Source of the DNA: Cytidiella melzeri
Lineage: Eukaryota; Basidiomycota; Agaricomycetes; Polyporales; Irpicaceae
Direction: 5' to 3'
DNA length: 64,000 bases
Assembly: GCA_022592445.1 (NCBI GenBank)
Contig: JABYQR010000001.1
Span: 372,001 to 436,000 of the forward strand
The notes under the pieces were generated by a model. The model was not told where the DNA came from. It did no database searches and worked only from the letters and a program-made list of their open reading frames with translations. Each line of letters starts with the position of its first letter. Positions within the stretch are counted from its first letter, which is position 1. Below are positions 46,293 through 59,083 of this stretch, piece after piece. Both the position numbers and the translations under genes were made by a program.

Positions 46293-47826
46293 ATGGTGCG
46301 TTGTCGGAGAAATTAGTTCTAGCGTCCAGGCTTATAGCAACTGTACAGGTATTTGTGAACGGCAAGAAGTTTGCTTGGTAAGTATCCCTTGATCGCTAGG
46401 TAGTGGGATTGAAACGTCTTTTGCAGCGAGTCTTGTATCAAAGGACACCGCTCATCCTCTTGCGGCCACAACGAAAGACCACTGTTTGAAGTCAAGAAGA
46501 AGGGTCGACCAGTGTCTCAATGCGAGAAGTGCAGGGAACTACGCAAAACAAGGCGGGTTCATTCGAAATGTATCTGTGGTACCGAGGGGGGAAATAGAAG
46601 GGGGGAGTTGAAACTGCTATCCGCAAACTGTGCGTTCATTCAGTCATGTCACTCTTGGCAGCGCCCTCACTACAGCGCGTTCTACGTAGCAAAACGGTAT
46701 ATACCTATACGGCCAACGCTTCCCAACGGACTGAAGGATGTTCCTGTTAAGCCTTACGCCACTAAACCCACAAATCCTCGAGCGCCAGGTAGGCAGAGGT
46801 TCGACCGAAATGAATGACGTCTGATCATCGGTTTTAGTGGGAACTCTTTTAAATCCTTGTCTCTGTAAAGACGTGTGGAGCTGCAAATGCCGCTCAGGGA
46901 TCGTTGCTGCAGCGTCTGGTAGCACGAGTGGAGGGCTCGCAGCGTTGGCTCAAGCGGCAGCTATGTGCTGCATCCCAGCACGATCTCCCGAGATCGATGA
47001 GGAAGAAATAGCTCTTGCTTCTTGGCAGAAAGGCAAAGAAAAGGAAAGCCATGCGCGGAGCTGCTGTCACCCCTCGCCTCGCACCACACCGCCTCCCAAA
47101 CGGCGTCGCCATGTCTCACGATTGAAAAGTCCCTCCTTCGATGGTAATGGCCAAAATGGTCCATCGCTTCCTCCGATCCTACGTGTCCCTCCCACATCTG
47201 CTCCACTGCCAGCTGTACCACTACCAGAATTTCCGACTATACCGTCACTAGGCGTGATCGCATCCTTAGCCGGCACAGGCTGTACCTGCGGTCTCGATTG
47301 TACCTGCCCTGGTTGTATACAACACCGAGGACCAGAACACGCAGAGCCGAGCTCAGAAGACTGTCCAGATTGCAGTTCCTGCGTCGACCACCGTCTCACC
47401 ATGGAGCTACCACAGTCGACGACATTTGGAGCCAACGTCGTCGAACTTCCTACTCCATCTTTCGTAGACGCCTTCTTCGCTCGCGCAGCGGCTCTTCCCC
47501 CGCCGCCTGTTCAACGCGCGTCCACAATCAACCTTGATCCGACAAACATCACCGTCTACCCAACCAGCCTGTTTGATGGCGAAGCTAACAAGTTGGACGA
47601 ACGTGGCCCCTCTTTTGGACTTGTCCGGCTCCCGAAGCTGGAATGCTGCGCTGGTCGTTGTGGGTGCCCAGGCGACTCGTGTGGGTGTGGTACGAATTGC
47701 GGCGGATGTTGCGGTGGCGAGAAAGAGCTTGAGTCTAAGGTCGACGGAGAAGAAAACGAGGGCGGGAAGACGGTAGCTGCATCCCCTGCCAGTACGTCCC
47801 AACGCAAATCGTGTTGCTCGAGTTGA
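46293..47826 (+). CDS. Copper-fist transcription factor with Mac1-type Cys clusters
   Basis: A copper-sensing regulator of the Ace1/Mac1/Cuf1 family. Five exons (46293-46295, 46349-46377, 46427-46578, 46690-46788, 46838-47826) give 423 residues. Exon 1 is the ATG alone; it is required because exon 2 starts VFVNGKKFA. The copper fist is complete: CESCIKGHRSSSCGHNERPL (zinc and copper Cys), KKKGRPVSQCEKC (minor-groove RGRP-like hook) and RRVHSKCIC. C-terminal Cys motifs are CLCKDVWSCKC, CTCGLDCTCPGCIQH (CxCx3CxCx2Cx2H, close to the Mac1 repeat CxCx4CxCx2Cx2H) and CCAGRCGCPGDSCGCGTNCG, plus a CC near the end. This mix suggests direct Cu(I) sensing. Whether it activates uptake (Mac1-like) or detoxification (Ace1-like) genes is open. 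Confidence 0.95.
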
Positions 47827-48936
47827 TACTTGAATGATTCTTGTTTCGACAACTTTGCCGAATTTCTGTGCACTTGCGCTTACGTCCGTTCATTCCTACT
47901 TGGGGATTGGGTAGTGGATCTTGATTAACGATGTGTACGCTTGTACAGTATTGTAATCTGGAGGAAAGCATTCTCAGCCAAGACGGTGTTCGATAGTGGA
48001 CCTCGGTGAAACAAAGGGTTTGTGGCGAAGTTGTCCGAGGGCCAAAAAAAAATTGCAGCCCGTGTCGACTGTATGGTCGCCAGCGCAGACATCTGCTGAG
48101 AACTAACACTTGAAGGATAGGTTGGATGAAAAAGAGAGGCAGAGATATGTTTTTGGTGCGATATGTTCCTTTCCCATCGCTATGCATCTTGCTCAATCTC
48201 AACGTTTCATCACAATCCGGTGGTGAGAAACAACGCCTTGCGGTGTACGTACCCCATATAACTACCTCTCATAAATCAGCGTACTTTGATGCGTGTCTGA
48301 CTCGGGAACATACGTCTGGCTGTCGTTGACGAGCAAACCTCGGCAATGGGACCTGCCGGGGAACTCGAACCGTTCGAGCAGTTGCGCCTCACACTTACAA
48401 CACGATGGTCTTTGGTACACATCGGTTGGAGAATGAATACTCGTGGTTCGGTAATTATTGACTGCTGTCACAGATGCATGAAGGATGACATCGTGGCAGC
48501 TTGTACCCATCGGGGACTTATGATAAAACGATAGGGAGTATCAAGACCTTTGTTGTGTCCAAGCCGGTGCGGTTGATGATAATTCCAGTGCCGGACTAGT
48601 AGACGCAAAGATTATGAAATAGGACAGCAGTCATCGTCGTCCAGGTTTGACCTGTCCAGACATACCCTACAACAGTTGGCCACCGTAATGCAAAACCTAT
48701 ACTAGGAGTGCCTACGTACCGTCTCTGATGGCAGGTCGCAGGGCCGATGGAAGGAGGGTGCCTCGACAAGACCAAATGGCTGAGAGAACATGAGATGAGA
48801 AAGCGAGCTTTCGCTTTTTCTGAAGGCTGGTGCATTCAAGCTGTTACCAGCCCAACGAAGGTGCTAGCAGAAGGGAACTCACGCGCTTCAGTTCATCATC
48901 AGAATCTTCTATGTCCTCTTCAGATTCGCCTCCATC
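47827..48936. other. Intergenic stretch, no supportable gene
   Basis: About 1.1 kb between convergent genes. Short frames on both strands have no recognisable content. Confidence 0.35.
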
Positions 48937-49450
48937 TTAATCAAAGTCCTCATCGGTGCGGTCAAATTCGATGTGGATAGCTCCAGTGGGGTCAGCTATA
49001 CACGAATATGCCTGAAGTCCGTCGGATGCTGACACCACGGTAGATGTTGTAGACCTCGTACGCTTTCCAAGGCCAGCCTGAGATGGCTTAGGCTGAGTTT
49101 CCTCTTTCAACGGGAAAAAGGTTTCGATGGACTGGGAATTCGTTGGATTCAGTGGGTCCTTGCGAGCTGCCTTCCAAGTACAGAGCTTGCGAGAACGCAC
49201 GCTGCTGTGACGACTGCAGTCAACAATCACAGCGAGTGTCTTTCCCTTGGAATCTATTTAGCACTGTATGCATTGAGGTGAGCCGCGAGAACACTAGGCT
49301 TACCTTGTTCTGACTGCTTGTCGGTTTTTGTTTCGACCGGCTCAATGCCAGCAGAGTCGGATTTGTACCAGATGACGCCCTCAGTGTCTTCAGATTTCAG
49401 TTGTACATCACATCTCAGGTGAGGTTCTGCTGTGCTTTGTTCGGTGTTGC
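48937..49450 (-). CDS. Hypothetical protein with a possible PCNA-binding motif, 5' end unresolved
   Basis: Two exons join across an intron near 49245-49300: an upstream block containing VIWYKSDSAGIEPVETKTDK and a last exon (stop at 48937) with VDCSRHSSVRSRKLCTWKAA, NSQSIETFFPLKEE and AIHIEFDRTDEDFD. SQSIETFFPLK resembles a PIP box (hydrophobic residue, two spacers, two aromatics, basic tail), although the usual Gln is one place off. That would suggest a link to DNA replication or repair, but this is inference from a short motif. The first exon could not be identified: a stop precedes the upstream block and a CAG acceptor lies just before it. The family is not recognised. Confidence 0.45.
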
Positions 49451-49469
49451 TGACATGTCAAGGAAGAAT

Positions 49470-50269
49470 ATCGAATGAGAAAAACAACAGTGTGTTGTGG
49501 TGAGATGAAATAATTTACAGGTCAGAAGCTCATAGAACACCACGTGCACACTCAAGTCACGATGGCGGCCGTATGATAGCATGGGCCTTCGTGCAAATAG
49601 AACACAACCATCTTATTGGTCTCAATCTCCTACGGGCTAAAACACTATTATGAGTTCAAATTGGTGCATAGACTCATAGGGTACTAGGCCACTTGCCTTT
49701 TAGTCCACGATTTGAGCTGGTTCAAGGTGGCCTGTTGTGGAGAAGAAACATGCACCAGACTCAGGTAATACAGTAACTATCAACAAAGCCCGACGTTCGG
49801 TTCGGAATTTAGAGCGTGGTTTGAAACCGAACCGGGAAACGCCACAATGTCCTCTCTGGCTAATCAGACTTGCACTGACAGTGCGCACCGTGACTCATCA
49901 TCCTTGTGCCTCCTGATATTTTCCTGTTATAATCCTGACTAAATTCTTGCGGAGTCTTGACGGAAAAGTCTTGATGCTACCACGAGTGAATTAGACCTGC
50001 TAACTCGTCCAACGACAGGTCCCACAAATCAAGACACCGTGAACGATTATCTGACTTTGGTCCACCGAGCAACCTACTGCCTCCGAATTGGACCCTGCGA
50101 ATACATGCCAGTGGTCGCAACTTATTGTGGCCTGAAAGCAGCCCACGGTAGAACCGGTCACCGCATTATCCGACATCACACGCGCCAACCTTACTACTTG
50201 GTAGCAGACATAGAAAACTTGGGTCCGTTGTAGCGACCTTTGCAGTTCGCCTTGCAAATCATCCCCACC
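49470..50269. other. Promoter region of the aldehyde dehydrogenase gene
   Basis: About 800 bases, containing any missing 5' exon of the neighbouring minus-strand gene and the dehydrogenase promoter. Only short chance frames are seen. Confidence 0.35.
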
Positions 50270-52349
50270 ATGGTTGAAACCATCCAGTACACCCCCCTTA
50301 ACCACCTACCTGAAGTCAGTGATTTCTCTACTCTTCGACCGCCTTGCTGACACTTACTACTGTTCACTGCGATAGATCCATGCTAGGCTGCACAAGACTT
50401 TCAAGTCTGGCGTCACCCGCTCACTCGTGTGGCGCAAGCAGCAGCTCATGCAACTCGCCCTCATGTTCCAGGAGAACCAGAAAGCCATCGAGCACGCCCT
50501 CCACCTCGATCTGCGCAAACCAGATCTAGAGAGTGCCATGATGGAAGTTCTCGGCATCGTCAAGAGCTGCAAGGCCTTCATTGAAAACCTGAAAGACTAC
50601 ACCGCCCCTACCCGACCTGCGGTGGAGAGCAGCAAAGCCAACTGGAACGCCACCATCCATCATGTCCCAAAAGGCGTTATCTGTCTCATATCGTACGTTT
50701 CTCATGGATATACGTTCGAGTTGGCTAAACCGTTCACCCTGTTCTTGTGATCAGACCGTGGAATTTCCCGTGGGTACTCACATTCAAACCACTCGCAGGC
50801 GCGATCGCAGCAGGGTGCGCCGCTGTGCTCAAACCCTCGGAAGTCACGGCACATTCTGCTGCACTTATGGCAGAGCTTGTGCCCAAGTACCTCGACCCCT
50901 CTGCCTTTGCCATCGTCAACGGTGCAGTACCGGAGACGACTGCTCTTCTGGATTTGCGCTGGGATCATATATTCTATACTGGCGGTGTCGTCGTCGGGCG
51001 CGTCATAGCCGCAGCGGCGGCGAAGTTCGTCACACCCCTGACGCTAGAGCTCGGAGGCAAGAGTCCTGTGATTGTTGATGAAGGTTGTGACACGGACTTG
51101 GTTGCAAAGCGAATTCTCAACGGCAAGTGTGTCAATTCTGGACAGGTGAGTGTTAAACCTCTATCCATTTCGAAATCATTGCGCTCATTCGGACTCGGGC
51201 AGCTCTGTGTGTCACCAGATTACGTGATTGTTCTCCGCTCCGTCTGCCCCGCCTTTCTCGAAGGACTCCAGCGCACGTACGCGGTTCTATTCCCCGAAGG
51301 CCCGTTTCACCCAAACGCCAAATACGGAAAGATTGTCAGCGAACGGCATGCGAAGCGGCTCTTGGACATGTTGCAGGCTACGAAGGGGAAGATATTCATG
51401 GGCGGGAAGCATGAACAGCTCGAGGACGGAGTGAGGATTGAGCCCACGATCATTACGGACGTAAAGCTCGATGATGCACTCATGCAAGAGTGAGTCGTCG
51501 TCTTCTCTTCATTCACGCCGGTGTAAATGAAGAGCAGCGATGGTTAGCTAACACATGGACTGCACAGGGAGATCTTTGGACCTTTCCTTCCGATCTTGGT
51601 CGTAGATACACTGGATGAAGCGATCAGCACGGTTAACGAGCTGTAAGTGCTTATTTTCCCCAGCTTTATGGAACATTCTGTATCGCGAAGAGGTTTACAG
51701 ACCAAAACCGCTGGTGATCTACCCCTTCACGAACAACCCTGAGACAAAACAGAGAAGTAAGTCTGGCTTGTTGCCTGTCGATGACACGCAATCTAATACC
51801 ACCGTCGCCGACTACCTTTCTCTAGTCCTGAACGAAACGAGCAGCGGCAACGTCTCTTTCAACGACACTACCTCCATCATAGGCAGTACGTCCTCTTCTT
51901 CTTGGAAATCCCTCTCCCTTTGCCCAAATTCACATCCAACGCACACACAGCGGACGACCTCCCGTTTGGCGGTGCAGGCGACTCTGGATGTAAGTCTCCC
52001 CCACCCCCCACCCATCATCCTCCTAGAAACTTTCAAAGTCCTTTTCTTTTCTAACCTGGGCACATATTTTTTTCTTCCGCCTTCAATCTTAGACGGAGTC
52101 TGGCACGGCCACTACACCTTCAAGACCTTCTCACACGAGCGAGTCTCAATCGACGTCCCAGCTTCGTACGTCTCCTCCCTTCCTTCCCCCCTTTTCTTTC
52201 AAAGATCATTCCTCAGATCTCTCACCCGGGATGGTTTTTCTTCGTTCTGTAATAGCGAGGAACACGCCATGGCGATCCGGTACAGACCATACACCCAAGA
52301 AAAATACGATGCTATATGTAGGTTGGCCAGCCAGCCGCTCATGGGGTGA
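50270..52349 (+). CDS. ALDH3-type (fatty) aldehyde dehydrogenase
   Basis: This oxidises aldehydes to acids with NAD(P)+. The start (ACCATGG context) gives MVETIQYTPLNHLPE. Motifs: PWNFPWVLTFKPLAGAIAAG (cofactor entry), LKPSEVTAHSA, FYTGGVVVGRVI (nucleotide loop), LTLELGGKSPVIV with the catalytic Glu, NSGQ-LCVSPDYV with the catalytic Cys just after an intron, and EIFGPFLPILVVD. About ten exons. After DDLPFGGAGDSG-YGVWHGHYTF come FKTFSHERVSIDVPAS and AIRYRPYTQEKYDAI. The family is usually anchored by a C-terminal hydrophobic tail; here the frame instead closes at LASQPLMG. An alternative splice near 52318 would give a different tail, so the last codons are uncertain. Confidence 0.9.
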
Positions 52350-52907
52350 CGTAGTACCGGGCAGTCGGGAGCGTAATCCTTGTTCTGTTTTACGCTGTAA
52401 GTATAGGCCAGGCTGTACAGCTTGCGATATCAATTTGATTTTTTTCAGACATCTCTGTATTCGCAATCCGTATCGTGCTTAAATGTTTTCCTAACGCTCG
52501 AATCTCTCAATGCGCATGGATTGCCATGAGTGACTTTGATTTGTAACTGCATAACGGTGCGCATACTGCGGAAAGCGTTGCAAGGGATTATACATGATTT
52601 GGGGGCTTTGCTCAAGTATAGGGGGACATGTGGATGGATGGCAGGGTAAACGACGACAAAGAGGAACAATCTGAATGGATAAAACATTTCACAGAACCTG
52701 GTATGTTGCACAAAAAAGAAGCTCGGGTGTTGAGAGAGTGAGCAGACGGAACAGGAATAGCAGAAAAGAGTAAAAGGTGCTACAGACGAGACAGAGAGAG
52801 AAAAGCGACGAGAACAAGCAGTGGTGGTGATAGTCGTAACGAGCAGTAGTAAGATGACAGAAAAGGGTAAGAAACAAATCGTTGATCGTGAATCCCAAGA
52901 CCGTCAC
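52350..52907. other. Convergent 3' gap between aldehyde dehydrogenase and CYC8
   Basis: 558 bases between stop codons on opposite strands. It may contain an alternative last exon of the dehydrogenase (near 52357-52482). Otherwise nothing is seen. Confidence 0.35.
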
Positions 52908-55900
52908 TCAAGGCAATTTCGAATGACTCCCATGACTCCCTTGGCTCGACGCAGGGGACGGTGTCCCCTTCGACGTCCCCGACCCACCCGGAGGCGACCT
53001 CGCCGCGTTCAGCGCAAGCTCCCTCTTCGCAGACACTCCTCCTCTCGCCGGTGGCGCAGAAGCAGACGCAGGCGAGTTCGACCTCGACTCACGCATGCGC
53101 ACGTCCCTTTCAGACTCCATCGTCGGAGACGTCGCGCTCGGCGGCGAACGTGCCATGGGAGGAAGACCAGGTCCGACGGGACCTGAAGGGCTCTGGCTTT
53201 GACTTGCTAGAGTCGCTTGGCCGATGGGACGGGGATGAGGGGGGAGGGTCGTGGGGAGAGCAGGGCTGGGAGGGTACGAGTGTTGCTCTACACCTTGACG
53301 CGTCTCAGGAGAGTGAGACGTAGGCTGCCGACGGAAAGGAATAGGCGAAGGACGTGTCGAGTTCGACGTTGATACTCCAGGCGGCGACACACGACGGCTC
53401 ATACTCCCTACTCGAGACCGTTTCGGTTCAGCTTGCATGTCGTCCGGACCAGGGCTGAGAGGACGCTTGTTCAGTGGAGGCGACGGTCGACCACCCATCA
53501 TCGCATTATGCTTGCTCATGGAATGAGACGGCATCCTCGAAGGCGAAGTGTGCGAGGGGGTTCCGTTGAGAGGCGGAGGGGCGAAGCTTCTCGGGTCAGA
53601 CGGTCCAGATCGATACGACGGTGCCTTCGACATGTTGAGCAGCGCATCCGCGACGCCCTCGTCATAATCCTCGTCCACCTCTCTAGAAGGCGGCAGGTGC
53701 ACAGATCCCGTGGGACTAGGCTGCGCCGACCGGTTAGCTGAACCCGACCCAGACCCATTCGAACTCATCGGCTCAGGACTGCCCAAACTCCCGCCCTTCT
53801 GCCTGTACTCAACAACACTAAACTGTGACTCCTGGCGTTGATGCACCTGCGGCTGGGGCGTATCATCCTTGGGCCTCCTCGGCGCCCTCTTCTTCCTCTC
53901 CTTCTTCGGCTCGACTCCGGGTCCCATCGCAGGCGACACCTCAATCTCCTGCACCTTCCCGCTCCCAGTCACGCTGCTACTTGCACTCCCCGGTGCACGC
54001 CTCGACCTGGCCTTCACACTATCCACACCCTGCATCCTCGGACTCTCACTCGCACGTCCACTGCCAAACGCCGTCGAACCAGCAGAGGCAGGCACTGCCT
54101 GTGGCGGACGCATCCTCATCGCTTCAGGACTCGCCGCGTACCTCGCCTCATTGAGCATATGCATCTCCCTCTCCCTCTCCCGTCCACGCTCAATAACTTC
54201 CCTCTCCCTCTCGTACTCTCTCGAATTCGGCTGACTCTCCCTTTCCCTCTCCCGCGGCCCATCAAACCTCGGATCGTACCTTCCAGACCCCCTATCAAAC
54301 CCTTCAATCATCGACGGCGACCGTCCCCTCGGCACAGGCAACGGAGGCGGCCCTCCTGCTCCTCCTCCCTGCTTCGACTCCCAATACGCAGACGTAGACC
54401 TCGAGGGCGGATACGCACTCCTTGGCGACGTATCCGTCGGACTCTCCCTCTCCCTCGGGCCCCTCGACATATCCCTATGATGGTGAACCGAGTACGCAGA
54501 GGGCGAGTGCCCACGCGGGTAGTAAGACGGCGGAGGCGGTGGCTGCTGTTGAAGTTGTTGTGCAGACACAGAATGAGAGGTGGAAGGAGGGGGAGGATAC
54601 TCCCCGTTTACACGTACCCCGCGCATTTGTTGTTCCCGCTCCCACTCACGTTCACGATCTGACGGCGGGAGACGACGGTCCCAAGCTGCTTCGCGAGGTT
54701 CGCGCTCAACGGGGAGAGCGTCCCGTGGGTACATCCGAGGAGACCTCGAGTGTGAGCCGGGTCCTGACATCCCAGGTGGGCGTTCGCTAAATGGTGGGAG
54801 GCGATTTGGAGGGGGAGATTGTGAGATTGAAGGGCGGCGAAGAGGACGAGGAGCAAAACCTTCATGAGGATGGGAAGGAAGTGTCTGGGGTCCAGGAGCA
54901 GGATGAAGGAGCAGTCCAGAAGGTGGTGCGCCTCGGGGGCCATCACGAGTGAACGACGAGGATTCACGAAGGGGTGGCGGCCTGTCGATATCCATAGGAG
55001 CGAGTGCAGGATGCGACGGTGTACGATTGTCATCAAGGATCACAGGAGGAGGAGGCCGACCACCGAACGGCCCAGGCGACGAACGGCCCGAGAGCTGAGG
55101 AGGTGGTGGTGGAAGCGACAGTTCGTTCCCTGCGGGACCACGCGAGTCCGTACGGAATATGGGGCGATGAGGTGGACCAGCTTGAAGCATAAGCGGCGGC
55201 CCCGACAGACCCGCAGGCTGATGCAGCAGCTGGTTCGCATACGCAGTTGGGTGTACATCCTGTGGACCAGGGGCAGCGGGCAGTGCCTGACCCGTTGCCT
55301 GCGCGTTCTTCAACAGCGCCAGCCTCTGCGCGATAGCAACGTTGCTCGGATCGAGCTCCGCTGCCCGCGCGTATGCATCGATAGCATCCGAAATCTGGTT
55401 ATTGCAGCTCTCGTAGAGACTACCCAGATCGAACCACACTTCAGAGATGTACGGATTGATGCGGATAGCCCGCGAGTAGGCGTCCAAGGCATCTCGATAC
55501 TGATTGATTTGGAAGTAGAGAACACCAATGGAACACCAAAATGTCGGATTGCGGCCGTCACGGTACACAGCCTGCTGATAAGCCTCGTATGCCTTGTTAT
55601 ATTTCTGGCCGGCCATGTAAGCGCGACCGAGCAGATACCAGCTCTGAGCGTCCGACGCATCTGAAATAAAGGATTACGTGTTCCATTTAATACCGCCGAT
55701 AGTGGTTATGCAAGCAGCATGTGGAGACGCACCAGCCTCGAGTGACTTTGTCAAGTATGAGATAGCATGTTCCTGATTCTGGAACGAAGATCCATCTTGG
55801 TGATACAGCCAGCCTAGCTGCTGCAACACCTTTGCGTGGCCCGGATTATCAACCACCACGCGTTCATACGCTTCTCGAGCACGGACATGCTGAAAACAAG

Positions 55901-57139
55901 AGCTCAGAATCTCCTAAACGACCGACCGCTCGAGACACTCACGTCATGCTGCTGCTCGTACACATGACCGATCTGAAACCAGATATCCGCATGGGCAAGC
56001 GGATTCGGCGGATTGCGCAGAATGCGGTCGAAGCACTCGAGGCTCTCGTGATACTTGCCCTGTTGCTTGTATATTATGCCAAGCCTGAAGAGAATCTCGT
56101 TTGCCTTGTCAAAGTCTAACACGACTTTTTTGAGTAATTTTTCATGAGCGAGACAAAGACGGGACATGCAAAGGGACCTTACCCTTGTCCATTCGAAGAA
56201 CGGAGGAAAAGGCTTCTTCGGCATGATCCAGGGAGCCATAACGGTCGTACAGTATGCCGATACCGTACCACAACTTGGGGTCTTCCTGGAACAAGGGAGC
56301 ACTGCTTGAGCGGTTGAGGCTTGTCTATCCAACAGTCACGCGTACCTTTGGGTTTGGAAGGAGATAGAGGGCTTGCTGATAGGCGGCGTATGCCTTTTGC
56401 AGGTCATCCTGCATCAAGTAACAGTGACCTGGGACCGGCGTGATAAGCGATGACTCTCATCAAACAGCGGGTGAATACATACCCAGCGCACTCCAGACTT
56501 CTCCGTTGTCTTGCTGCATGTTGAGCACGCGCTGAAAGTACTCGACAGCCTGAGATGGCAATCGATCAGATCACCTCGAAGAAAGGAAAACAAATTAGAC
56601 ACCGAAGAATATCCGGGTCGCAATACCTTTGGATAATTTTCTTTGATCCGGGCGATGCCAGCCACTTGGGTGAGGCCGGGGAGTGACATCGAATTGTGAC
56701 GCAGCGCGTTCTCATACGCCGAAAGCGCGTGTTCCAGGTTCCCCATCTGCTCCGCGACCCGACCTGTGCAATTTCACGGACCAAACGTGCCGAGAAAAGA
56801 TCAAATCAAAATGACAATGAGATTTGTGCACGCTTCTATTGACACCACGCTGCGGGTCTGCTGCTCACCTATCAGCAACCACGTCTGCTCGTTTGCCTGC
56901 GCGAGTTTCTGGACTGACGCGGGAGTCACGGATCCGTTGGCGTTGGCGACTGCGGCGGGGGAGCCTCCTGCAATGGAGGTAGAAGGGGGTGCGACGGCCG
57001 TTGCCGAAAGAGGCGTGTTGGGAATGGAGTTGCCGTTCATGTGCGGAGGGCCATGGAGTGAGTGAGGCGGCGGAGGGAGAGAGTGGGCGTGAGCATGCGG
57101 GTCGTGCAGACGGACGTCGCGAGAGGGTCTGTGTGCCAT
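52908..57139 (-). CDS. CYC8: TPR general transcriptional corepressor CYC8/SSN6
   Basis: With Tup1, this nuclear protein represses many gene sets, including glucose-repressed genes. It starts at 57139 (MAHRPSRDVRLHDPHAHAHS) and has a His/Pro-rich leader. Then come about ten TPR units, e.g. GNLEHALSAYENALRHNSMS, LQKAYAAYQQALYLLPNP, LWYGIGILYDRYGSLDHAEE, LFRLGIIYKQQGKYHESLEC, VLQQLGWLYHQDG, SWYLLGRAYMAGQKYNKAYE, FWCSIGVLYFQINQYRDALD and AYSRAIRINPYISEVWFDLG. The last exon is large and mostly disordered: Pro/Ser/Arg-rich with RERE-type charged repeats and a nuclear-signal-like KKERKKRAPRRPK. It ends SQGSHGSHSKLP. Eight or nine exons, near 1,200 residues. High-GC antisense frames across the last exon are shadows. 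Confidence 0.95.
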
Positions 57140-59060
57140 ATGTGAGAGTGGCCTCTCTTCAGAGAGGTGTCGACGTTGATGACGACGACGAGAAGACGGG
57201 GAGGGGCGACGAGGAGGGGGGGCAGGGGGCGGAAAAAGAAAGATGATTGGAAGTGAGGGCTGGAGGTATATATGGGGGAGGACGACGGGTGTGTGAGATC
57301 AGGGCTTTGCAGAAGACGATCAGTGATCGAACCAGGAGGGCATCTCAGATCTCTCTTCACGGAAACATGACGAAAATGGCATTGGGCGTTTGATAGATCT
57401 GAATCTCCTGTCTTCCTCCGCCTGTCATGGAAGCTTGGATCAGCGCCCCTTCCGGCAACTATTCACGCTTCCCTCATATCTCGGATCTGCCGCGCATTAG
57501 CCTTTTCCGCGTTACCCCTTCTATCAGATCACGAGTTGCCCCAGCACTTCGGCCCCGTCCTCGTACCTGTCGCCAGTCTCAGACTTTGTGGCGTGCCCCC
57601 AGCACCGCATACACACACGCTCGAAACAATGCACAATCGTCAGAAATCAAACGTTGACAACAAGTACACACGCCACGCACATGCTCATGCGCGGCTGGCA
57701 TCAAACACGCGTTCCAGCCCCATTCATCTCGCATCCTGTAAAGCACTCGTCCTGGCAGTCTCACCAAATGGCAACCGTCTAACCCCAATCCGGCGTAGTC
57801 AGGGTAAGCTTAAAAGTCGGAAAAATGAATTCAAAGGTCGCCCATCCTTGATCGCCCGACGTATGTATATGGCATTGTGTCGGCAGCTTGTTTGACGCAT
57901 GGGCTGTCACCGCGCATGTCATCTGCCTGCAAAGGGGTCCCTGTCAGAAAAGCCGAGGCATCTCGCCGAACCCACTACTCTTATAAACGCACTCGCTTGT
58001 CTATAAATGGGCATCGCGAATCTGGGCGGGAATTTGTTGCGCTTCCCAGTGATCCCCGGTTGGGATCTCTCTCTCTCTACGCGTACTCAAGTAGTTCCCC
58101 GCCTGCCACTAACTAAAACCCTTTGGCTTTCTTTGCCGGATCCCCTTTTTTCGAGGACAAGAGCTAACGCAGTTCGGTCTTTGCCTTGCAGTCTCTCCGC
58201 ACAATACAATTCCTCCTGTATACAAGCTCCGTGTAATACATTACTGTAGTGCGCGCGCCCAAAAAGGAAACGTTTTCGACCCGACAGCACAACGATCTTC
58301 TTCCGCGCCGTCCCTTCAATTTTGAGAACAACGCCACAGGAGCGCAATCTCGTCTCCAGCAACCGAATTTCATGTTCATCCGTCTGCGTCATGGCATCAA
58401 ACTCTGATCTGGCAATGAGCAAAAAAAAACGAAAGCAAATAGGATCGGAGGAGAGCGGATAAACATTGAACCCATTCACAATCACACACCGACGCCACAC
58501 CGCGGCCGCATGCACACACACCACACACGCGCCTGGGAAGCCCTCGTCAGAACCCAGATACATTACATTGCAGTACAGCTATAAATGATAGCGCGGCATC
58601 CGAAGCCATGGCATGGGTGGTTGCAGCCGAGCCCAGGGTTGCAAGGGACCCAAAGATCAAAAAAAAAAATTCAAAACCTCGGTGTCAATCTTCTCGTCCC
58701 CTCGACCCTGGCACGGCAGCGATCAAATGCAATAATTGCCCCCCAAAGGGTCGGTTTCTCACGTGATGCGCGGGTTTGGGATCCCGGTGGCGTGGCGCGA
58801 TGGGGAAAGGGGGGGGAAGGGGTAGCCAAAAAAAAAAAAGAAAGGGACTCTATCGGCGATTTCAGGGCGTCTCTCACTTGTCCACCGACGTCGGATAAGT
58901 TGAAATGCATCATACGTAATTTGAAGAGACGCCTTCTGGGGAGGGTCTCGACGTTTGCCCGTGGGTTTGTTTCTCCGTGGTTGGTCCTTGGAGGCAGAGC
59001 AGGTTGTCTTATCATCCAGTTATCTGACATCAAACACCCGAGATGTGTCTGTCTTTTCTA

Positions 59061-59083
59061 TCTCTCTCTCTCTCTCTCTCTCT
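59061..59083. repeat. CT dinucleotide microsatellite
   Basis: About eleven tandem CT units inside the long gap upstream of CYC8. Confidence 0.85.

Noticed and set aside
53838..54662. Long plus-strand open frames across the CYC8 last exon (also 54864-55664)
   Set aside because: Arg/Pro/His-rich shadows caused by the high-GC, low-complexity CYC8 sequence on the other strand.
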